Shown: piece by piece, positions 1 to 4,890 of the stretch
Layout of the letters: each line of letters opens with the position of its first letter
Position numbering within the stretch: position 1 is the first letter of the stretch
Assembly (NCBI GenBank): GCA_900553265.1
Contig: USDD01000116.1
Coordinates: 1-7,043, forward strand
Length of the DNA: 7,043 bases
Direction: 5' to 3'
Source of the DNA: an uncultured Eubacteriales bacterium
GTDB lineage: Bacteria > Bacillota > Clostridia > Christensenellales > Aristaeellaceae
The notes under the pieces: generated by a model
The model's input: only the letters and a program-made list of their open reading frames with translations
Database searches by the model: none
What the model was told of the DNA's origin: nothing
Position numbers and translations under genes: made by a program

Positions 1-1264
1 TCTCGAAGTTGGGCTTGATGCACCATGTGTCGCCGAACATGCCGTCCTTGTAGGTGCCGTCCGCGGGAATGCGATACTGCTGAATCGCGGACATGTCCGA
101 ATTCTTGCACAGCGTCGCCAGCGCCATGGCCTCGCCCATGCTCAGGTTGGTCTCGGTCATGCCCAGCAGCTTGGGAACCAGCTTCAGCAGCTCCGCCGCA
201 TCCAGCGCGCTCGCCTTCTTGGCCAGCTCCATCAGCACCGTCTGCTGGCGCATGACGCGCTTGTAATCGCTGTCCGTATAGCGGATGCGGGCATAGGACA
301 GAGCCAGCAGGCCGTTGAGATGCACCATGCCGGTGGAATCCAGCCGCCGGTCGCCCTGATAATTGACCTTGCCGGCCATCTCATCGGCGTAGCTGTTCAG
401 ATATTTGCGCTCGCCTTCGGTAACCTGGAGGTCGATGCCGCCCATCGCGTCGATGACCTTGATCATGCCGGCCATGTTGATGAGCACATAGTCCTCAATA
501 TCGGTGCCGAAGCTGTTGTTCACGGTCTCCACCACGCGCTCGGGGCCGCCGTACACGTTCGCGGCGTTGATCTTGGCCATACCCTTGTGGCCGGGGATGG
601 ACACCCAGGTGTCGCGCATGATGCTGGTCATCTTGAGCTCTCCCGTCTTGCGGTTGACGGACAGGATAATCATCGAATCCGTGCGGTCATAGCTCTTGCT
701 GCTGCGGGAATCGCCGCCCAGCAGCAGGATGTTCCACCACAGCTCCGATTCCTCTGCGGTGGCCGTCCGGGCAACGGAGGTGGGGCCATAGGACTCGGTT
801 CCACTGGTCTTCGTGTCGGCAGCGGGCGCTTCCGTCTCCTCCGGCGCGGCCGTGGGGTCGGCGGCGGGCACTTCGGTCTTCGCGGGCTTCCGGGTTTCCT
901 CCGGCTTCTCGGTGGGCTTTTCGGTTTCCGCGGGCTTATCGGTCGGTGCAGGCTCCTCGGTCACGGCGGGCGCTTCCGTCTCCGCAGGCGCTTCCGTCTC
1001 CGCAGGCTTTTCGGTCTCCGCAGGCTTTTCGGTCTCCGCGGGCTTCTCCGTTTCCGACGGTTTTTCGGGTTCCGACGGCTTTTCGGGTTCCGACGGCTTT
1101 TCGGGTTCGGCCGGCTTCGCAGGCTCCGACGGCTCCTCGGACTTGCCGGGCTCGCTCGGCTCGGTCACCGGCGCGGCGGGTTCGGTCGTCTCCGTGTCCG
1201 CAAGCGCCGCCACGGAGGTCAGAAGCATTGCCGCCATCAGCAGCATTGCAAGAAACTTACGCAT
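1..1264 (-). CDS. Secreted LCP-family (LytR-CpsA-Psr) protein with repetitive E/P-rich linker, C-terminus cut by window edge
   Basis: LCP proteins are extracytoplasmic phosphotransferases that move undecaprenyl-linked glycopolymers (teichoic acids, capsule) onto peptidoglycan; some members act as regulators. The visible 421 residues read: signal peptide at 1-22 (MRK, hydrophobic LAMLLMAAMLLTSVAA, then ALA before D23); low-complexity linker at about 23-165 made of EKPSEP/EKPAET hexads; LCP domain from about 177. Family signatures are clear: LLGGDSRSSKSYDRTDSM (181-198), SIMRDTWVSIPG (214-225), AKINAANVYGGPE (230-242), DAMGGIDL (272-279) and YARIRYTDSDYKRVMRQQ (324-341), including the arginines and aspartates that bind the pyrophosphate head group and metal. 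The ATG at 1264 is preceded by a GAGAGG Shine-Dalgarno-like stretch and a strong promoter. Most LCP proteins are held by an N-terminal membrane helix; here a cleavable signal seems likely, so the protein may be released or retained by wall contact. Its partner polymer is not identifiable. Confidence 0.93.
   Translation of the reverse strand, partial: MRKFLAMLLMAAMLLTSVAALADTETTEPAAPVTEPSEPGKSEEPSEPAKPAEPEKPSEPEKPSEPEKPSETEKPAETEKPAETEKPAETEAPAETEAPAVTEEPAPTDKPAETEKPTEKPEETRKPAKTEVPAADPTAAPEETEAPAADTKTSGTESYGPTSVARTATAEESELWWNILLLGGDSRSSKSYDRTDSMIILSVNRKTGELKMTSIMRDTWVSIPGHKGMAKINAANVYGGPERVVETVNNSFGTDIEDYVLINMAGMIKVIDAMGGIDLQVTEGERKYLNSYADEMAGKVNYQGDRRLDSTGMVHLNGLLALSYARIRYTDSDYKRVMRQQTVLMELAKKASALDAAELLKLVPKLLGMTETNLSMGEAMALATLCKNSDMSAIQQYRIPADGTYKDGMFGDTWCIKPNFE
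905..1138 (-). repeat. 18-bp in-frame tandem repeats encoding hexads of the LCP linker
   Basis: Thirteen consecutive 18-bp units encode residues 43-120 of the LCP protein, with consensus E-K-P-(S/A)-E-(P/T). The core at 995-1102 is the most regular: repeated copies of EKPSEP followed by EKPAET, with near-identical DNA units such as GAAAAGCCGTCGGAACCC. Outer units have decayed (EEPSEP, EAPAET, EEPAPT, DKPAET). The encoded segment is proline-rich, highly charged and probably extended, acting as a spacer between membrane or wall and the catalytic domain. Near-identical 18-bp copies in frame are prone to gain or loss of units by slippage without a frameshift, so linker length may differ between strains (inference). 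Confidence 0.85.
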
Positions 1265-1301
1265 TCTTTTATACCTCTCGCTCTACAGGATTTCAATTTA
1301 C

Positions 1302-1330
1302 AGTATAAACCCCCACATTGAATCTGTCAA
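1302..1330 (-). promoter_or_regulatory. Sigma-A-type promoter of the LCP gene
   Basis: On the minus strand a perfect -35 box TTGACA (1325-1330) and a -10 box TATACT (1302-1307) are separated by exactly 17 bp. Transcription would start near 1295, giving a leader of about 30 nt before the ATG at 1264. No operator could be recognised in the spacer, which contains a GTGGGGG run. Prediction from consensus only. Confidence 0.8.
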
Positions 1331-1394
1331 TCCGCTCTTCTTAAAGATCATGTTATTCAGCTCCAAGCATTTTCATCAAAGTTTGCCGTCACAA

Positions 1395-1423
1395 TTGACA
1401 TTCTCTCCCCGCTCGGCTAAAAT
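1395..1423 (+). promoter_or_regulatory. Sigma-A-type promoter of the hydrolase-GH3 unit
   Basis: A perfect -35 box TTGACA (1395-1400) and a -10 box TAAAAT (1418-1423) are 17 bp apart. The predicted start lies near 1430, about 30 nt ahead of the ATG at 1461. A ribosome binding site AAAGGAG sits at 1443-1449, 11 nt before the start, which is slightly long spacing. The two divergent -35 boxes are 64 bp apart, so a regulator bound between them could affect both directions; no convincing operator palindrome was seen. Confidence 0.75.
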
Positions 1424-1460
1424 AAGAAAAAAGTCTTCCAATAAAGGAGTTCGATTTTCC

Positions 1461-2195
1461 ATGCATCTTCGCTTTCTCGGAACCGGCGCGGCCGACTGGC
1501 AGCAGCCTGAGCCCTCGGGCGAATTTCGCCGCAACGCCTCCATGCTGGTGGACGGCGCGCTGCTGATGGACGGCAACGCCACCATTCTGGACATGCTGCC
1601 CACGCCCTCAGGCGTGGAGGACATGTTCTTCACCCACAGCCACGACGACCACTTCAGCGCCGAGGCCGTCCGGGCCATTGCGCCCAAACGCGTCTACGCT
1701 CACGAGAGCTGGGCGGCGGGCATCGACGCAGGCGGCGCGGAGGTCGTTCCGCTACGCGTGGGCGTGCCCGTAACCACGCCCTCGGGCTTCACCATTCTGC
1801 CCCTTCCGGCCAACCACGCCACTGAAACGCCCAGCGAAACCGCGCTGCACTATCTCATCGAACGCGACGACCAGCGGCTGCTCTACGCCACCGACGGCGC
1901 GTGGCTTCTGAACCGGGCGCGCCGGCTGATCGGCGCGCTTTCGCTGGACGCGGCGGTGTTCGACGCGACCATCGGCGACATTGTGCAGGGCGATTACCGT
2001 GTCTTCGAGCACAATTCGCTGGACATGGTGCGCCTGATGACCGCCACACTGCGCTCCGTGGGCGTGCTGCGTCAGAGCGCGCCGGTGTTCCTGACCCACA
2101 TGGCGCGCACGCTCCATCCCGACCAGAAGACGCTGGAGGCCTCGCTCCAGCCGCCCTTTATCGCCTGCTATGACGGCATGACCGCCGAAATCTGA
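1461..2195 (+). CDS. MBL-fold metallo-hydrolase, PhnP-like
   Basis: A 244-residue cytoplasmic metallo-beta-lactamase-fold protein resembling the PhnP/cyclic phosphodiesterase branch. It opens with the family strand MHLRFLGTGAADWQQ (1-15), followed by a self-contained MBL core. Metal ligands are readable: the HxHxDH motif HSHDDH at 59-64, H119 in PANHAT, D145 in LYATDG and H213 in FLTHM; H184 is an additional candidate. Together these suit a dinuclear Zn or Mn site. No signal peptide is present. Family members cleave phosphodiester or related bonds, but the substrate of this branch is unknown and I do not assign one. The reading frame is open far upstream, but the start at 1461 is chosen because the family N-terminus begins exactly there, behind an AAAGGAG site and a promoter; the upstream part is antisense to the LCP gene. 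It is first in a two-gene unit with the GH3 enzyme, so a role in sugar or sugar-phosphate metabolism is possible (inference). Confidence 0.9.
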   Translation: MHLRFLGTGAADWQQPEPSGEFRRNASMLVDGALLMDGNATILDMLPTPSGVEDMFFTHSHDDHFSAEAVRAIAPKRVYAHESWAAGIDAGGAEVVPLRVGVPVTTPSGFTILPLPANHATETPSETALHYLIERDDQRLLYATDGAWLLNRARRLIGALSLDAAVFDATIGDIVQGDYRVFEHNSLDMVRLMTATLRSVGVLRQSAPVFLTHMARTLHPDQKTLEASLQPPFIACYDGMTAEI

Positions 2196-2200
2196 GGAGG
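2195..2200 (+). promoter_or_regulatory. Ribosome binding site of the GH3 gene, overlapping the upstream stop
   Basis: AGGAGG lies 7 nt before the ATG at 2208 and shares its first A with the TGA stop of the hydrolase gene (2193-2195). The short gap and strong site indicate that the two genes are translated from one message, perhaps with coupling. It also fixes the GH3 start. Confidence 0.85.
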
Positions 2201-2207
2201 AATAACA

Positions 2208-4322
2208 ATGGATCAATCCTGGAAAGACGCCTCTCTCTCCTTTGAGGAGCGCACGAAAATTCTGGTGGATCAGATGACGCTGGAGGAAAAGGTCAGTCAG
2301 ATGACCTACTATTCCTCCGCCCTCTCCCGCTTCGGCATTCCCGAATACAACTGGTGGAACGAGTGCCTGCACGGCGTGGCGCGCGCGGGCGTGGCCACCA
2401 TGTTTCCCCAGCCCATCGGCATGGCCGCCAGCTTCGACGCAAAGCGTCTGGGCGAGATCGCGTCCATCATCGGCGACGAGGCGCGCATCAAGCACCGCGC
2501 CGCGGACGAGATGGACGACCACGGCATCTACAAGGGCCTGACCATGTGGACGCCCAACATCAACCTCTTCCGCGACCCCCGCTGGGGCCGCGGCCACGAG
2601 ACCTACGGCGAGGATCCCTGCCTGACCGTGCGCATGGGCGTTTCCTTCATCCGCGGGCTTCAGGGCGACGATCCGCGCTATGACAAATGCGTGGCCACGG
2701 CCAAGCACTTCGCCGTGCACAGCGGCCCCGAGGCCGAGCGCCACACCTTCGACGTGCATCCGTCCAAACGCGATATGGCCGAGACCTATCTGCCCGCCTT
2801 CAGGGCCGCGGTACAGGAGGGTCACGTCCATTCGGTCATGGGCGCGTACAACCGCGTCAACGGCAAGGCCGCCTGCGCCTCGGACGAGCTTTTGCAAAAG
2901 ACGCTGCGCGAGGAGTGGGGCTTCGACGGCTACGTGGTCAGCGACTGCGGCGCCATCGAGGATGTGTACGAAAACCACAAGCTCGTCGCCACCGCCGAGG
3001 AGGCCGCCGCGCTGGCGGTGAACAACGGCTGCGACCTGTGCTGCGGCCGCGTGTTCCCCCATCTGCTCAAGGCCGTGGAGCAGGGGCTGATCTCCGAGGA
3101 GACCATCACCCGCTCGGTCTGCCGGCTGATGTACGCGCGCATGCGGCTGGGCATGTTCGACGCGCCGGAAACGCTGCCGTGGTCGAAGCTGGACTATCTC
3201 AAAAACGACTGCGCCGAGCACCACGCCAAGTCGCTGGAGATGGCCGAGGAGTCGGTCGTGCTGCTCAAGAACGACGGCATTCTGCCGCTGAAGGCGGAAA
3301 AGCTGCGCACGGTGGCCGTCGTCGGCCCCAACGCCGACAGCCGCGACGCGCTGAAGGGCAATTACGCCGGCACGCCTTCGGAGAGCTACACCATTCTCGA
3401 GGGTCTGCACCTGTGCCATCCCGAGATCCGCTGGATCTTCGCCGAGGGCAGCACGCTCTTCGGCGGCTCCGCGGAGGAGAGCTGGGGCGAGCGCGGCGAC
3501 TTCCGCATTGCCGAGGCGCTGACCGCCGCATCCATCGCCGATCTGACCATCGTCGTCACCGGCCTGGACGGCGACCGCGAGGGCGAGGAGGGCTACGGCT
3601 CCGGCGACCGCACCACCATGAACCTGCCCGAGCCCCAGCGCAATCTTCTGGACGCGCTGGCTGCGCTGGACAGGCCGATGGTGCTGCTGAACATGACCGG
3701 CTCGGCCACCCTCTTCCCCCACGCCGACCATTTCCGCGCCATCGCGCAGGTGTGGTATCCCGGCCAGATGGGCGGAATCGCCGTGGCAAAGCTGCTCTTC
3801 GGCGAGATCAGCCCCTGCGGCAAGCTGCCGGTGACGTTCTACGCCGACATGGCTCAGCTTCCCGACTTCCGGGACTACTCCATGCGCGGACGCACCTATC
3901 GCTTCATGACCGGCAGGCCGGCCTATCCCTTCGGCTACGGCCTGTCCTACGCGTCCTTCCGCTACGACGATCTCACCGTTTCCGCCGATGGCGACGGCCT
4001 GATCGCGTCCTTTACCGTCGCCAACACGGGTTCCATGACGGCCAAAGAGATTTCCCAGGTCTACGTGCATCTGGAGCATCCCGCCCATCCCGCGCCGCTG
4101 CGCCAGCTGGCCGCCTTCGACGTGACTGAGCTGGCCCCGGGCGAAAGCCGCCGCCTGTCGCTGCGCATCGCGCCGGAATGGCTGTGCGTCTACGATGACG
4201 ACGGAAACGCCCATCGCCACGCAGGCCGCGTCACCGTCTGCGCCGGCGGCAGCCAGCCCGACGAGCGCTCCTTCGAGCTGACCGGCGTTCGCCCGCTGTC
4301 CGCCGAAGCGACGCTGAACTGA
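2208..4322 (+). CDS. Glycoside hydrolase family 3, beta-xylosidase/beta-glucosidase type, cytoplasmic
   Basis: A complete 704-residue GH3 exo-beta-glycosidase with no signal peptide, so it probably acts on imported oligosaccharides inside the cell. Domain order: (beta/alpha)8 domain at about 15-320, alpha/beta sandwich at about 345-545, fibronectin-III-like domain at about 590-695. Landmarks are LVDQMTLEEKVSQM (19-32), YNWWNECLHGVAR (47-59, typical of xylosidase-type GH3), MWTPNINLFRDPRWGRGHET (113-132), the substrate-binding KH at 166-167, VMGAYNRVNG (210-219), and VVSDCGAI with nucleophile D246. The acid/base lies in the GLDGDREGEEGYGSGDRT loop (452-469), with E458 or E460 the best candidates. 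PFGYGLSYASF (574-584) precedes the FnIII domain. There is no PA14 insertion. The retaining mechanism releases single sugars from the non-reducing end. The WWNE-LHG signature favours beta-xylosidase or alpha-L-arabinofuranosidase activity, but beta-glucosidase cannot be excluded from sequence. It is second in the unit behind the MBL-fold hydrolase; no clear terminator follows closely. Confidence 0.95.
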   Translation: MDQSWKDASLSFEERTKILVDQMTLEEKVSQMTYYSSALSRFGIPEYNWWNECLHGVARAGVATMFPQPIGMAASFDAKRLGEIASIIGDEARIKHRAADEMDDHGIYKGLTMWTPNINLFRDPRWGRGHETYGEDPCLTVRMGVSFIRGLQGDDPRYDKCVATAKHFAVHSGPEAERHTFDVHPSKRDMAETYLPAFRAAVQEGHVHSVMGAYNRVNGKAACASDELLQKTLREEWGFDGYVVSDCGAIEDVYENHKLVATAEEAAALAVNNGCDLCCGRVFPHLLKAVEQGLISEETITRSVCRLMYARMRLGMFDAPETLPWSKLDYLKNDCAEHHAKSLEMAEESVVLLKNDGILPLKAEKLRTVAVVGPNADSRDALKGNYAGTPSESYTILEGLHLCHPEIRWIFAEGSTLFGGSAEESWGERGDFRIAEALTAASIADLTIVVTGLDGDREGEEGYGSGDRTTMNLPEPQRNLLDALAALDRPMVLLNMTGSATLFPHADHFRAIAQVWYPGQMGGIAVAKLLFGEISPCGKLPVTFYADMAQLPDFRDYSMRGRTYRFMTGRPAYPFGYGLSYASFRYDDLTVSADGDGLIASFTVANTGSMTAKEISQVYVHLEHPAHPAPLRQLAAFDVTELAPGESRRLSLRIAPEWLCVYDDDGNAHRHAGRVTVCAGGSQPDERSFELTGVRPLSAEATLN

Positions 4323-4347
4323 ACCTGACGAAACCCGGCCCTCCGCG

Positions 4348-4459
4348 GAGCAGTATGATTCCGTTTTTCCGATACTTCTTCGTTGCAAGCAGCGCAAGCC
4401 CGGCGAGAATCCAGATCGCGCCCGCGTCGCCGAGGCGCGTGACGACCGGCGTGCGGAAA
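4348..4459 (-). pseudogene. Relic of a PAP2-family membrane phosphatase (N-terminal fragment)
   Basis: Read on the minus strand, this stretch gives about 37 residues, TPVVTRLGDAGAIWILAG followed by LALLATKKYRKNGIILL. This strongly resembles the first part of small Clostridial PAP2 (phosphatidic-acid phosphatase type 2) proteins: a conserved LGDAG-IWI entry into a first membrane helix, then a KKYRK cytoplasmic turn leading into the second helix. Homology stops abruptly on both sides: upstream there is no recognisable start region, and downstream the frame runs into unrelated RGGPGFVRF and then antisense to GH3. None of the phosphatase motifs (KxxxxxxRP, PSGH, SRxxxxxH) is present. It is therefore a fragment left by deletion, lying about 25 bp behind the GH3 stop. 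Identification rests on remembered family patterns in a short segment; chance resemblance in GC-rich antisense DNA is possible but less likely. Confidence 0.55.
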
Positions 4460-4566
4460 GTCGCAGTCTTTGCCGGGCGCCGCACAGAATGACCGCCTCC
4501 CGCCAACGATTTTGGCCAGGCCCCATCGCCGCCCCTCGCTCCACGCAAGGGGCAATACACAAGGAA

Positions 4567-4597
4567 AGCACCGGCCTTTATATCAAAGGCTGGTGCT
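4567..4597 (+). terminator. Long stem-loop, possible weak terminator after GH3
   Basis: AGCACCGGCCTTT (4567-4579) pairs with AAAGGCTGGTGCT (4585-4597) around a 5-nt loop, ATATC. All 13 pairs form in plus-strand RNA, with one G-U at 4573/4591; on the minus strand that pair becomes an A-C mismatch, so the plus direction is favoured. No U-run follows on the plus side (CCATATGGG), and only a poor CUUUCCUU follows on the minus side. It may therefore be a rho-independent terminator with a weak tail, a message-stabilising hairpin, or an end of decayed mobile DNA. It sits 245 bp beyond the GH3 stop. Confidence 0.4.
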
Positions 4598-4722
4598 CCA
4601 TATGGGTCTGCACTCTTTCTGTCCTGCTATTCGTTCTATTGCAATTCAAAGTTCGGCGGCGCTGGGATTTTCCAAAGTCAATCATGCGGCACGCCATCCA
4701 ACCCAATGGTAAAATCAGATTC

Positions 4723-4890
4723 TTAAGGCAGCACCACACAAATGAGGCTGTCGGCCGGCGAATGGATTTTTCGTCAGATGCAAATACCAATTCCGAAGGT
4801 ATACTGGAGGTAAATCGAGGAATCGACCTGTCGCAGAGGGCGGAAAAGACGTCGCCGGACGCGCCGCCGAATTGGGGGATGTTGCCTTAA
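4723..4890. mobile_element. MITE-like element with TTAA borders and imperfect terminal inverted repeats
   Basis: The left edge reads TTAA-GGCAGCACCACACAAAT (4723-4743). The reverse complement of the right edge reads TTAA-GGCAACATCCCCCAATT (4890-4870). Including TTAA, 16 of 21 positions agree, several differences being transitions. Further in, the block CCGGCGA occurs at the same offset (28 bp inside the TTAA) in both arms, at 4755-4761 and, inverted, at 4852-4858, so the match stays in register without gaps. The 160-bp interior encodes nothing recognisable. Short size, inverted ends and a TTAA repeated at both borders fit a non-autonomous transposable element (MITE) with a possible 4-bp TTAA target duplication. 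The right TTAA supplies the stop codon of the GH95 gene. No transposase with matching ends is in the window; the IS5 end near 6666 does not match. Confidence 0.5.

Larger units (their letters stand above)
4323..4722. other. Gene-poor debris region between GH3 and the MITE-like element
   Basis: Apart from the PAP2 relic and the stem-loop, I see no gene here. Base composition falls from the GC-rich coding level to a more AT-rich stretch at about 4600-4722. A plus-strand open frame through 4489-4890 has a short hydrophobic run (about 4595-4660) but no ribosome binding site or family resemblance, so it is not called. The mixture suggests DNA left behind by successive insertions and deletions. Confidence 0.5.

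Noticed and set aside
905..1138. Possible CRISPR array because of regular short repeats
   Set aside because: Units are contiguous 18-mers without spacers, in frame within a protein-coding linker.
320..1321. 333-residue plus-strand open frame with FGLRRL-type repeats
   Set aside because: Antisense of the LCP gene; the repeats mirror the 18-bp linker units.
813..1460. Long plus-strand open frame leading into the MBL hydrolase (S/A/G-rich repeats)
   Set aside because: It is the antisense of the LCP repeat linker. The family N-terminus, ribosome binding site and promoter all place the hydrolase start at 1461.
2687..4129. 480-residue plus-strand open frame inside GH3
   Set aside because: An arginine-rich out-of-frame reading of GH3 caused by high GC at third positions.
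4341..4350. CTCCGCGGAG palindrome just after GH3 as a terminator
   Set aside because: The 10-bp perfect palindrome would leave only a 3-bp stem once a loop is allowed, and no U-run follows.
1752..4571. 939-residue minus-strand open frame opposite the hydrolase and GH3 genes
   Set aside because: This is a GC-rich antisense shadow: its A/G/H/R/V-rich sequence has no family motifs, while the plus strand encodes clear, complete GH3 and MBL domains.
4489..4890. 133-residue plus-strand open frame with a short hydrophobic run
   Set aside because: It crosses the stem-loop and the whole MITE-like element, has no ribosome binding site, and resembles no protein I know.
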